This document shows positions 44,966 through 53,878 of a DNA stretch of 64,000 bases, piece after piece. The stretch covers positions 114,216 through 178,215 of the forward strand of contig NZ_JAQWCQ010000001.1 of the NCBI RefSeq assembly GCF_028705895.1. Reading direction: 5' to 3'. The DNA is from Massilibacteroides sp. (lineage in GTDB: Bacteria > Bacteroidota > Bacteroidia > Bacteroidales > Tannerellaceae). The stretch's first letter is position 1. Each line of letters starts with the position of its first letter. A program made the position numbers and the translations under genes. The notes under the pieces were generated by a model. It did not search any database. It was not told where the DNA came from and was given only the letters and a program-made list of their open reading frames with translations.

Positions 44966-47900
44966 TTAAAATCTGACATCTACTCCAAAACTGATTGTTT
45001 TTACTTGCGGATAATATGCCCCACTTGAAGCTGGAGATACTTCCGGATCCCATCCATCCCAGAAATTAGTAAAAGTGAATAAATTCTCGCCAGAGATATA
45101 AAAGCGTAAATGTTCCATTAACATTTTCTTTGATATGGAAGTCGGTATTTTATAGCCTAATTGAATGTTTTTCACTCTTAGATAAGCTGCACTTTTCATG
45201 TAAAAATCAGAATCTAAATAGTTGTTTGTTGAATCATAAAAATACAATCGAGGGAATGATGCATTTACATTTTGATTTTCCTGTGTCCAACGATCTTTGT
45301 GCATGCTAAATGCTGTACCTCCTGACCAAAATGGATACATCGCAATTTGAGATAGATAACCATCTACTTTCCCTACTCCTTGTAACATGACATTAAGATC
45401 AAATCCTTTATATCGTCCATTTAGGTTTAATCCAAACGTATAACGAGGAATTGTTGACCCCAAAACTTCCCGGTCATCTGCATTGACAATATCATCATCA
45501 TTAAGATTGGCATATCTTAAATCTCCAGGAGCTAATACTCGACCTTGACGTTCCCACTTGTATGATCCGTCATCGTTGAAATCTTCGCTTGTCAGTATTC
45601 CTAAACTCTTTCTCATATATAATGAATTAATAGAGTAACCTTCACGATTAGTCACTAATCCGGTTCCATTAATTCCTTTTAGATCAGTGATCTTGTTTTT
45701 TACATCTGAAAGATTAAATGATACGTCAAAGTCGAATTCTCCAATACGGTCTGAATACGTAATATTCAAATCATAACCGTTGTTTTCAACAACACCCGCA
45801 TTTTGATAGGTTGGTTCTAATCCCATTGTACCTGGAATGTCTAACAACATTAATATATCTTTTGTCTTTTTATGAAACCAATCTACCGATACATTTAGTT
45901 TATTCCATAAATTAATATCCATCCCTATGTTAGACATTGTCGTTGTTTCCCAAGTAATATTAGGATTGTTCATCGTTAGTACTGCAGCACCATCAACTAA
46001 TTTATCTTCTGAAATATACTTGGTGCTCATATTAATATTGGAAGAGAAAGGATAATTATTGCCAATATTTTGATTTCCCAATGTACCCCATGAAGCTCTG
46101 ATTTTCACATTAGAAATATTCTCTCTCAAATTATTCCAGAAAGCTTCTTCTGACAATCTCCACCCGGCAGAAAAAGAAGGAAAGGCTCCCCATTTTTTCC
46201 CCTTGGCAAACTTGGAGGAACCATCATATCTTATATTTGCTTCTAATAAATACTTGCTCTTATAGTCGTAATTGACACGTCCAAACCAAGATAAAAGTAC
46301 ATTTTCCCCAGCCCATCCATCATTTTTCATATTCTCTACTGAACCGGATTGTAATACGGTATAATCAGGGAATGCAAAGTCATCTCTGAATGCATTAAAG
46401 CCAGAGGAATAGTTTGATTCATATTGAAAACCAGCCAAAGCAGAGATACTATGAAGGCCAATTGTTTTATGATAGTTTGCAGTTGTTCTGGACTGCAAAT
46501 ATCTGCTATAATCAGATTGCTCTGTTAATTGTGATTTGCTCGGTAGTTGTGAAAAAATACTGCCATCAGGATTATATGTTGTTATTTGTTTTACAAAACT
46601 TCTTGATAGTGGATATGAAATAGATGGAGAAAAGACAGTTTGCATTGAAAAATCTTTGTGAGGTTCCCATTTAAAAGATATATTCCCCGTAATAGGTGTG
46701 GATTTTTCATTTGTAAAACCTCCTTGATAAATACTTGCCACCGGATTTTCTCCGTTCTGTCCTTCTGCATAATTCCCGTTTGCATACTTCGCAGCTTGAA
46801 CAGCAGGGAGTTTATTCATTAAAAAAAAGATATAACCTGTTCCTGATGAATTCCCTGAATTACTTTCATATTTTGATACAGAATTTCGATTTGAATTATA
46901 TATAAATAAGTCCAAAGAGGAAGAAAAATTCTTTGTAAATGCAAAATCAGTATTCAAACGTACAGAAATACGCTCAAAATCCACATGGTCAATTATTCCA
47001 TACTGTTTTAAATAGCCTAATGAGGCTAATACTTTTAGTTTATCAGTTCCTCCGGTTAAAGTTAAACTATGATTTTGTTGTAATCCGCTTCCTTTTAGTA
47101 TTTCTTTCTGCCAATCCGTGTCCGGATAAGAGTCTCTATCACTACTCCCCTTTTCCTTCCAGTTTTGGATTTGCTCATCTGTATAGACAACCCCTGCGCC
47201 AGCATTTACTTTTGACTCATTTAATAATAGGATATGGTCAATCGCATTTAACTTATTGGGAAGATTTGTTGGACTTTGCTGCGCAATGTATCCACTATAC
47301 GAGATATTAAACTTTCCTTCTGAAGCACGTTTCGTGGTAATTAATATAACACCGTTTGCTGCTTTTGAACCATAGATAGAGGAGGATGCAGCATCTTTTA
47401 GAACTGAAATTGATTCTATAGTTGAAACATCTATATTGTTTATACCCATCTCAAGTCCATCAACAAGTACCAATGGGCTGGAATTATTTAGTGTTCCTAC
47501 TCCTCTGATTTTTATATCTCCGGCATCAAGTCCTGGTTGACCGGATCGTTGTGTGACTGTTACACCTGGGGCTGCTCCTTGTAATGCCAACGATGTCTGT
47601 CCAACCTGACGTTTCATCAAAGTTTTACTGTCAACAGAAGCTATAGAACCTGTCAAATTCACTTTCTTTTGCGTTCCATACCCGACCACAACAACTTCCT
47701 CTAACACTTCTGCGTCCTCCTGGAGTGTTATTGCCAGAGTATTCTTACCTGTAACAGCGATTTCCTGTTGATTAAAGCCTATATAGGAAACGGTTAGCGT
47801 AGAATTGGGAGATACACTCAGGTTGAAATTTCCATCCATGTCGGTGATTGTACCATTGGTAGTTCCTTTTTCAACTACATTTGCTCCGATCACAGGTTCT

Positions 47901-48340
47901 CCATTCGGATCTACGATCTTTCCGGTGAGAGTTTTCTTTTCTTGTTGAGGTAATGAGGTTTCAACAAGTTCTTTTTTTCGAAGTGAGATATAGGTGTTAT
48001 TTAATGTATAATCTATATCGCTTTTATTAAACACGTCGGCAAGAATAGAAACTACATCATGGTTCTTTCCATTGATGGTTACCTGACGGTTTAGGTCGAT
48101 GTCTTCTTTGCTGAAGATGAATAAATAATCTGTTTGTTTTTCTATTTCGGTAATCAGCTCATTGAGTGTAAGTGAATTTTTCTGGATATTCACCGTGGTT
48201 TTTTGTGAATAGGTATTCACGGCGTAGAGCTGTAACACACAGACAAATGTAAAAACAGTCCATAATTTCATAATATGAATTATTTTCTTCGATTTAAGTG
48301 TTCTTGATGCATAAAAAATATCCGCTAAGTTTTTTTTCAT
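44966..48340 (-). CDS. SusC/RagA TonB-dependent receptor with STN domain, locus 3
   Basis: The 1124-residue product has a signal segment (LWTVFTFVCVLQLYAVNTYSQ), an STN domain about 50-125, a carboxypeptidase-regulatory-like domain about 138-215 (LTGKIVDPNGEPVIGANVV), TonB box EEVVVVGYGTQKKVNLTGSI, plug and barrel ending ISFGVDVRF. The start is ATG 48340; an internal ATG at residue 24 is possible but long N-termini are usual here. The -7 box of a putative opposing small RNA overlaps the start codon. Confidence 0.96.
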   Translation of the reverse strand: MKKNLADIFYASRTLKSKKIIHIMKLWTVFTFVCVLQLYAVNTYSQKTTVNIQKNSLTLNELITEIEKQTDYLFIFSKEDIDLNRQVTINGKNHDVVSILADVFNKSDIDYTLNNTYISLRKKELVETSLPQQEKKTLTGKIVDPNGEPVIGANVVEKGTTNGTITDMDGNFNLSVSPNSTLTVSYIGFNQQEIAVTGKNTLAITLQEDAEVLEEVVVVGYGTQKKVNLTGSIASVDSKTLMKRQVGQTSLALQGAAPGVTVTQRSGQPGLDAGDIKIRGVGTLNNSSPLVLVDGLEMGINNIDVSTIESISVLKDAASSSIYGSKAANGVILITTKRASEGKFNISYSGYIAQQSPTNLPNKLNAIDHILLLNESKVNAGAGVVYTDEQIQNWKEKGSSDRDSYPDTDWQKEILKGSGLQQNHSLTLTGGTDKLKVLASLGYLKQYGIIDHVDFERISVRLNTDFAFTKNFSSSLDLFIYNSNRNSVSKYESNSGNSSGTGYIFFLMNKLPAVQAAKYANGNYAEGQNGENPVASIYQGGFTNEKSTPITGNISFKWEPHKDFSMQTVFSPSISYPLSRSFVKQITTYNPDGSIFSQLPSKSQLTEQSDYSRYLQSRTTANYHKTIGLHSISALAGFQYESNYSSGFNAFRDDFAFPDYTVLQSGSVENMKNDGWAGENVLLSWFGRVNYDYKSKYLLEANIRYDGSSKFAKGKKWGAFPSFSAGWRLSEEAFWNNLRENISNVKIRASWGTLGNQNIGNNYPFSSNINMSTKYISEDKLVDGAAVLTMNNPNITWETTTMSNIGMDINLWNKLNVSVDWFHKKTKDILMLLDIPGTMGLEPTYQNAGVVENNGYDLNITYSDRIGEFDFDVSFNLSDVKNKITDLKGINGTGLVTNREGYSINSLYMRKSLGILTSEDFNDDGSYKWERQGRVLAPGDLRYANLNDDDIVNADDREVLGSTIPRYTFGLNLNGRYKGFDLNVMLQGVGKVDGYLSQIAMYPFWSGGTAFSMHKDRWTQENQNVNASFPRLYFYDSTNNYLDSDFYMKSAAYLRVKNIQLGYKIPTSISKKMLMEHLRFYISGENLFTFTNFWDGWDPEVSPASSGAYYPQVKTISFGVDVRF

Positions 48341-48353
48341 AACTTTGCTTATT

Positions 48354-48438
48354 AATGTTAGTACAGTTGTTTAAGGTCACGTTTTAAATGGACGTATTGA
48401 CATTGTCGAAGGGGGATGGTGCAACATTCCCCTTTTTG
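48354..48438 (+). ncRNA. Putative cis-antisense small RNA in the fecR-susC interval (DonS-like position)
   Basis: On the plus strand an exact -7 box TAACTTTG (48340-48347) is followed about 60 bp later by an intrinsic terminator (48409-48437). The resulting RNA of about 85 nt would be antisense to the leader of the susC mRNA. DonS of Bacteroides fragilis has this same divergent place between an anti-sigma gene and susC and represses its locus. The start at 48354 is estimated as 6-7 bp past the -7 box; no good -33 box is seen. Confidence 0.5.
48409..48437 (+). terminator. Intrinsic terminator of the putative antisense RNA
   Basis: AAGGGGGATG (48409-48418) pairs with CATTCCCCTT (48425-48434) with one G-U pair and a 6-base loop, and five T end the stem (48433-48437). 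In the minus direction the stem has a mismatch and no U-run, so it is oriented for plus-strand transcription, against fecR and susC. A second palindrome with T6 follows at 48440-48459. Confidence 0.6.
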
Positions 48439-48507
48439 TGTCATGTCCATGACTTTTTTATTCTTCTATCATAGGCATTTCATTTTTTAGGTTAACTGTT
48501 TTGTTGT

Positions 48508-49470
48508 TTATTCATAGAGTTCTATTTCGTTTTCATTGAGGATACGGTAGTTGAATTTTCCGGTTTCTTTTATTGCATTCAGGATATTCACTATATCGTC
48601 TGTCTGACGGAATTTCCCTGATCGGGCATAGTTGCCGATTTCCGGGTTTTGAATCTTTATTTTTACATCATACCATAGTTCCAACCTGTCAACTAATTCC
48701 TTGAGTGTTTTATTATCAAAACTATAGATTCCGTTCTTGATATAATAGGATTGAGCGAAAGAAGAAGTTGCTTTTTCTAAAACACCCTCTTTTAAGAATG
48801 CTTTTTCATTCGGTCGTAAGAAGAATTGTTCATCTACGGCTTCTTTATAAACGCTTACTGTCCCTTCTATCAGGTCTGTTTCAAAGATTGGGCTTTCGGA
48901 ATAGGCGAATACATTGAATTGTGTTCCTGTAGCTTCAATATCGTATTTGCTGGTTTTTACAATAAAGGGATGCTCCTTGTCGGAATGAACGGAAAAGAAG
49001 GCTTCCCCGTCTAATTCGATATTTCTTGTCTTTTTGTTAAATTGGTTGCTGACTTTCAATTGTGACCGGGAACTAAGCCACACTTCACTTTTATCGGCCA
49101 GCGTTACGTGGATTTGTTGTCCTTTGGGTACTTCTATATAGGTAAATTCTTCTACTTCATTCTGTACTGCAAATTCTTTGGAAGCAAACCAGCTAATAAT
49201 CAATAAGACAATCACTGCGGCGTATTTAGTCCAGGAAATATAGGCTCGTTTCATCTTTTGATTTGCTGCGCTTCTCTGTATTTCTTCGAGTTTACGTTCT
49301 GCGTAAAGCTTATCGTTTTCCATATAAGCCATTCCGGAAACAGCCATAACGTTTTGCAGGCGGGCAAATTCTTCTTTCAAAGATTCATCCTTGCTTAACT
49401 GACTGAAGAGCAGGCTTTTTTCTTCCTCTGAAATGGTACCAGCAAAATATTTATCGAATAGTTCGTTCAT
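48508..49470 (-). CDS. FecR-family anti-sigma regulator, locus 3
   Basis: The 320-residue product has a short acidic cytoplasmic N-terminus (ELFDKYFAGTISEEEKSLLF), one membrane helix near residues 82-98 (YAAVIVLLIISWFASKEF), a FecR domain with VPKGQQIHVTLADKSEVWLSSRS and ATGTQFNVFAY, and a DUF4974 module (SFDNKTLKELVDRLELWYDV). It relays receptor occupancy to the sigma factor 215 bp upstream. The sigma-fecR gap contains three direct repeats. Confidence 0.93.
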   Translation of the reverse strand: MNELFDKYFAGTISEEEKSLLFSQLSKDESLKEEFARLQNVMAVSGMAYMENDKLYAERKLEEIQRSAANQKMKRAYISWTKYAAVIVLLIISWFASKEFAVQNEVEEFTYIEVPKGQQIHVTLADKSEVWLSSRSQLKVSNQFNKKTRNIELDGEAFFSVHSDKEHPFIVKTSKYDIEATGTQFNVFAYSESPIFETDLIEGTVSVYKEAVDEQFFLRPNEKAFLKEGVLEKATSSFAQSYYIKNGIYSFDNKTLKELVDRLELWYDVKIKIQNPEIGNYARSGKFRQTDDIVNILNAIKETGKFNYRILNENEIELYE

Positions 49471-49570
49471 AAAAAGATTCTCTTTATAAATAAGACGTAG
49501 TTTTTTGGATATGCCACCTAAAGAAATAAAAAAATATCTTCCTGTAAATAAATAGTCCTAATGAATTAGA

Positions 49571-49628
49571 ATTTAGAGGTAGGTGTAATCAGATTTAGAG
49601 GTAGGTTAAAAACGATTTAGAGGTAGGT
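49571..49628. repeat. Three identical 14-bp direct repeats at exact 22-bp period
   Basis: ATTTAGAGGTAGGT occurs at 49571-49584, 49593-49606 and 49615-49628 with no mismatch, while the 8-bp spacers differ. The period is close to two turns of DNA, so bound proteins would lie on one face. The last copy is followed by CTAAATC, which can pair with GATTTAG (49614-49620). They lie between the sigma and fecR genes of locus 3, about 100-160 bp before the fecR start. Confidence 0.85.
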
Positions 49629-49685
49629 CTAAATCCGAGTATAATAGGATCTTTGTTTTTCCCTGATTAGAGTAGGGTGATGGCT

Positions 49686-50249
49686 TTAAATCAGAAATAA
49701 AAACAGAGGAACATAGTCTTTTAATTGGACTCTTAGTTTTTTTAATGCGATTGCTATCTGTCCTTCGATGGTATTGGTCGAAATATTAAGGCGTCCGGCT
49801 ATTTCTTTGTGAGACAGTCCTTCAAGTCGGCTTAGGATGAAAATTTCTTTACAACGGGGAGGTAAGGAATCTATGGCTGAGGTTATAATCTGATCTATTT
49901 CTTCACGGGATAGTTTGTTCTCGTCGAATTTCTGAAGAGAGTATAGCTTGAGTTCCAACTCTTTTTCCTCTATTTCGGATAAGGATTGTTTACTTCCTGC
50001 CTGTATCTGCTTTCTTAAATAATCAATACACCTGTTTTTAACCAAGGTAAATAAGAACGCATTTTGGTTATTCAAGGAGTCAAGTACTTCTTTATGTTCC
50101 CACAGATAAAGGAATAAATTCTGAACAATATTTTCTGCTTCCTCTTCAGACCGGACATAAGCCTGAGAGAAACGCACTAATTTGGGGAAGTATATACGAT
50201 ATACTTTTGAGAAGTGGTCTTGCGTATTATGATTCAGATTTTTGATCAT
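49686..50249 (-). CDS. ECF sigma factor, locus 3
   Basis: The 187-residue product has region 2 (SEEEAENIVQNLFLYLWEHKE), a linker, and region 4 (LPPRCKEIFILSRLEGLSHKEIAGRLNIS) of the sigma-70 ECF class found with FecR and SusC. It ends in a hydrophobic tail (YVPLFLFLI). It is the first gene of locus 3 with a -7 box 30 bp upstream. Intact, unlike the sigma gene of locus 1. Confidence 0.93.
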   Translation of the reverse strand: MIKNLNHNTQDHFSKVYRIYFPKLVRFSQAYVRSEEEAENIVQNLFLYLWEHKEVLDSLNNQNAFLFTLVKNRCIDYLRKQIQAGSKQSLSEIEEKELELKLYSLQKFDENKLSREEIDQIITSAIDSLPPRCKEIFILSRLEGLSHKEIAGRLNISTNTIEGQIAIALKKLRVQLKDYVPLFLFLI

Positions 50250-50278
50250 TACATTTGCCGATACTGTAACTCTTTCAA

Positions 50279-50286
50279 CAAATGTA
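50279..50286 (-). promoter_or_regulatory. -7 element TACATTTG of the locus 3 sigma gene
   Basis: This exact TAnnTTTG match on the minus strand lies 30 bp before the sigma ATG. No -33 TTG is visible at the usual spacing. Confidence 0.45.
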
Positions 50287-50332
50287 GTCTGTTTTATTTA
50301 ATGTACTTACAAATTCTTTCAGAACTTTAGGG

Positions 50333-52852
50333 CTAAAACCGGTAACTCAATGTAACCTTGAACTCACGAGGGCGGATGTTGATCCATGAACTGTAGCGTT
50401 CTAAGTTATTGTATTGGATATAGGCATATTGTTTTTTGTTAAATAAATTCTGTGCCTCTGCCTGAATCTGCCATTTGTCTTTTTTCCATTTGAAATTTAT
50501 ATCGGCGAAGAAAGTGTGCAGGCTCTTTTCTGGAGTGATTTGGTTGTAATAATGTTCCAGTGATGTTCCCGCACTTAGGTTTTTATAGGTGTAAGACAGG
50601 TTTAATTTCTGAATGGTATTGATCAGGACTGTCTTTTGATGTTCTCCGATACGATTGAGGCTACGGCGGATTTGTGCTTCGTAATTGGCTTCCCATCCTG
50701 TGGCGGGCGACCAGTTTATTTTGGGTTCGGCTTGTAAATAGGTATATCGATAAGGGATGAGTAGTCCATCGCTTAGCTGTTCTCCCTTGTTTGAAGCTAT
50801 TGATAATGCAAACGCTATTTTCAGCCGTAGGTTAAAAAAGCCTTTGGAGATATTTCCGTTTATGTTCCAGCCTTGCCCTTTATTGGTCAACGAATGGGTA
50901 ACCAAGGAGATTGTATCTGAATAAAGCACTCGTTCGGTTGTTTGATCGGAATAGTTTGTGTAGCGATTGAGGGACAAACTGCTGAAAAATTCATTTATCA
51001 CATTTTTGTATTCTGAGTAAAGCGAGTAGTAGTTTTGTTTCTGTAATGATAGTTGTCCATTTGGCGTGTATTGAGTACGGTAATCCGTAAAATACGGTAA
51101 ATTGTAAAATTCCAACCTATACCCCGGTTGCTCTTTGTGAGAGGCCGACGCTGAAAATAACCAGGCATAATTGGGTTTGAACTGAACGAAAAATGAAGGA
51201 GAGAACAAGATGTGGTTGAACACGTCTTTCTGAAATCTGTCCCAGCTTACCGGGAGATTGAGTGTAGTCCGCCATTGGGTATTCTTCCATTGATAAAAAG
51301 GATTTAAAAAGAGACTATATCCATTTTTCAAATTGCTTGTCTCCGTTGTAAATCCTGCCGTATATTTTTGTGTGAAAAAATTCCGGCTTCGTAAAAGAGA
51401 GGCTGCCTGATCGGTGTAAAAATGATTCAGATTTACCGACCGTATCCGATCATCCACCTTTAGAGAAGAAGGTAAATGTCTGAAACGCATCAGGGAATAG
51501 AATTCATAAGTATAGTCTTTTCGTTTCCACATGTTTTGCAAATAATTTCGTGCATCAAAGCTTTGGGTCTCAATTTCTTGCTGTATCTCCTTATTCCCTG
51601 AATAAATAGACCGCCCTTTCTGTAGATCACCATCTATGCTGAATTTATTAATCAGGTAATGATCATCCGCATTATTCTCTAACTGAACTTGTAGGTTTGC
51701 TGTGTTTGAATGCAGTACATCCGCTCTTTGCTCTCTGATCAGCACCGAATCTTCTTCGAAGAAATAAACCGTTTCGCTTCCTTTTTCCTGCTCTCGTTTA
51801 TCATGAATATATCCGGCGTTCAATTTAAGTTGCATCGTCTCGTTTAGTTTATAAAGACGATTTCCGGATACGGAATGAGTATTATTAAAAAGCGTGCGTT
51901 CTCTTTTTAGAGGGGAGGATAAGCTAAGTTGAGGCACAAACGGATGAAGTGACGGTTTGTTTGTTTTCGTAGTACTATGTGTCAGATCCTGCTGTTCCAG
52001 ACTAACATCATCGCCGGTATTATTCCCTTTGTAGAAATAGGCGGACTGACTCTTACGGCTGATTTGTATGGCATTGGCATCACTTTCCCAAAGCAGCTGT
52101 TCTTTGTTAGCGCCTAATCCTCCGCTTATATTCCCCATCCATCGGTCTTTGAATTCGGGTTTTAATTTGATGTTAAGCGCAACATTTTCGGTCAAAACTT
52201 TATCGCGCAACATACGTACCGGCTGATGATTGTCCAAAATCTGCACCTTATCCACAGCCAATGCTTTAAGCCCTTTTGCCAATTGATTATACTTTCCGCC
52301 CATCAGTTCCATGTTTTCGACATAAAAGTTGCTGATCTCTTTACCATTATAAGAGATTTTTCCATTTAAGTCGCTTACATCGACACCGGGTAATTTCCGA
52401 AGAACATCTTTGATTGATTCGTCATTCGGAGAAATAAAAGAGGCCACATCATAATTGATAGTATCCCGTCTGCCCCATACCCTTCCGGGACGTATTTCCA
52501 CTTCTTTAAGACTGAACGTTTGCTGTTCGAGCTGTATATGTAATCGTTGTCCGGTTTGTGCAGGTATCTTCACCGGTTTGTAACCTAAAAGCGAGACGGA
52601 GAGAAACAAAGAGTCACAAATTTCTTTGCACGGCAAACTAAATTCACCCGCTTGATCCGTTAGCGTGTACATAAGTATTTTCTCCGATTTTCCGTAAGTC
52701 AGTGTTACCGCAGCATACTCGACAGCTATTTCCGTTTTGTGATCCGTTATTTTCCCGGTAACCACCTGTTGCGCGACTACACGGGAAGAATAACAGGACA
52801 TGCTGACGCATAAAATCAAGATCAAGTGTGTGTATCTCTTATCCAATATCAT
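50333..52852 (-). CDS. TonB-dependent-receptor-like outer-membrane beta-barrel protein
   Basis: The 839-residue product has a signal peptide, a carboxypeptidase-regulatory-like domain (about 30-115, VVTGKITDHKTEIAVEYAAV), a plug-like segment (DESIKDVLRKLPGVDVSD) and a large barrel ending RPREFKVTLSYRF, as in the outer-membrane beta-barrel family that accompanies GLPGLI proteins. It overlaps the GLPGLI gene by 4 bp (ATGA) and is translationally coupled to it. No SusD gene accompanies it. The ligand is unknown; peptides or metals have been proposed for related pairs but nothing here decides. Confidence 0.85.
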   Translation of the reverse strand: MILDKRYTHLILILCVSMSCYSSRVVAQQVVTGKITDHKTEIAVEYAAVTLTYGKSEKILMYTLTDQAGEFSLPCKEICDSLFLSVSLLGYKPVKIPAQTGQRLHIQLEQQTFSLKEVEIRPGRVWGRRDTINYDVASFISPNDESIKDVLRKLPGVDVSDLNGKISYNGKEISNFYVENMELMGGKYNQLAKGLKALAVDKVQILDNHQPVRMLRDKVLTENVALNIKLKPEFKDRWMGNISGGLGANKEQLLWESDANAIQISRKSQSAYFYKGNNTGDDVSLEQQDLTHSTTKTNKPSLHPFVPQLSLSSPLKRERTLFNNTHSVSGNRLYKLNETMQLKLNAGYIHDKREQEKGSETVYFFEEDSVLIREQRADVLHSNTANLQVQLENNADDHYLINKFSIDGDLQKGRSIYSGNKEIQQEIETQSFDARNYLQNMWKRKDYTYEFYSLMRFRHLPSSLKVDDRIRSVNLNHFYTDQAASLLRSRNFFTQKYTAGFTTETSNLKNGYSLFLNPFYQWKNTQWRTTLNLPVSWDRFQKDVFNHILFSPSFFVQFKPNYAWLFSASASHKEQPGYRLEFYNLPYFTDYRTQYTPNGQLSLQKQNYYSLYSEYKNVINEFFSSLSLNRYTNYSDQTTERVLYSDTISLVTHSLTNKGQGWNINGNISKGFFNLRLKIAFALSIASNKGEQLSDGLLIPYRYTYLQAEPKINWSPATGWEANYEAQIRRSLNRIGEHQKTVLINTIQKLNLSYTYKNLSAGTSLEHYYNQITPEKSLHTFFADINFKWKKDKWQIQAEAQNLFNKKQYAYIQYNNLERYSSWINIRPREFKVTLSYRF

Positions 52853-53718
52853 TTTTCCGTCAGCTCAATTGGATTATAGGACATGTTTTTCGGACCAGAC
52901 GTTGCTTTACCACTTTCATCTGTGATTGTTATTTTCATATTCGGATTTACTGAGGCGATAAACCCTATTGGGTCTGCCATATATCTTTCGTATTGTTTGT
53001 TCAGATCTTTTCGGGAAATGGGTTGACGGTTACTTTTCTCGATCGTGATCTTTCCCAATTCATGTTGTTGCTCAATACCCGTACAGTTAAAGGTGTAATG
53101 CCCTCTGCTATCTTCTGCACGAAGAATCAGTCCCGGTAGGCCTTGTAATTTCCAGGGCCCTTCACTTCGCGGAATTTCCGGAGTAAACCAGGCGGTATAA
53201 TCGCGTCCTTTAAACCTGCAAGTCGCCTTTTTGCACAAATAATTCAAAACAGTACAAGTATCCTCATGAAGAACCCATTCCCGCATTTCGGTCTTTTCTT
53301 CGCATATAAATTTAGACATAGCTAATTGATCCAGTGTCGTAGTTTTACCGGAAGGGAAATTCTTAAACAGTATTGTTTTTATTTTTGGATTGTATTGTTT
53401 CAAATGCTCCTGTATCACTTCTAATGGAGCTCCGGAAGCCTTATCTGCTTCAATTATAGAGTCGGTCAGATATTTCACATAACTATAAAAAGAAGAACAT
53501 TTTTTGCCGACTTTCAGTAACATAACTTCCGAGTCCTTCTTGTCTGGTTTCAAGCTGTCCGGAGTAAATACGGCTTCATATTGGGCGGTAAACAAGACCT
53601 CATCGATCGAGTCGGCCTTTAGAACTTCGCTTGTATTAATCACCTGCAATTGTAACTGGGATTTCCCGGCAAACGCAACAAAGAAAAAGAATAACATTAT
53701 CCATACTCTTGTTTTCAT
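52849..53718 (-). CDS. GLPGLI-family secreted protein
   Basis: The product has 289 residues from ATG 53718, which opens the signal peptide MKTRVWIMLFFFFVAFAG; an in-frame start at 53748 is less likely. The family name motif itself is present in WKLQGLPGLILRAED near residue 200. Cysteines occur at ATCRF and NYLCKKATCRF. The family is secreted and almost always next to an outer-membrane beta-barrel receptor, as here. Its activity is not known. A -7 box TACTTTTG lies 28 bp upstream, and the operon is divergent from a two-component system. Confidence 0.88.
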   Translation of the reverse strand: MKTRVWIMLFFFFVAFAGKSQLQLQVINTSEVLKADSIDEVLFTAQYEAVFTPDSLKPDKKDSEVMLLKVGKKCSSFYSYVKYLTDSIIEADKASGAPLEVIQEHLKQYNPKIKTILFKNFPSGKTTTLDQLAMSKFICEEKTEMREWVLHEDTCTVLNYLCKKATCRFKGRDYTAWFTPEIPRSEGPWKLQGLPGLILRAEDSRGHYTFNCTGIEQQHELGKITIEKSNRQPISRKDLNKQYERYMADPIGFIASVNPNMKITITDESGKATSGPKNMSYNPIELTEK

Positions 53719-53745
53719 GCAATAATTGTTTAATAATTGACAAAT

Positions 53746-53753
53746 CAAAAGTA
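53746..53753 (-). promoter_or_regulatory. -7 element TACTTTTG of the GLPGLI operon
   Basis: This exact TAnnTTTG match on the minus strand lies 28 bp before the chosen GLPGLI start. It shares a 160-bp intergenic region with the kinase promoter. Confidence 0.45.
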
Positions 53754-53851
53754 AGACGCGACTATGCAGAAAACAGTCTGATTTTATTACTCAAATATTA
53801 CGCTGCTTAAAATAAGCTTTCGCGTACATCTTAAAGTCGGATACTGTTATT

Positions 53852-53859
53852 TATCTTTG
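53852..53859 (+). promoter_or_regulatory. -7 element TATCTTTG of the kinase-regulator operon
   Basis: Exact TAnnTTTG match, 20 bp before the kinase ATG. Confidence 0.45.
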
Positions 53860-53878
53860 CCTAAAACAAGACAAATAG

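Noticed and set aside
49571..49628. Three regular direct repeats as a small CRISPR array
   Set aside because: Repeats are only 14 bp with 8-bp spacers, far below CRISPR dimensions, and no cas genes lie in the window.
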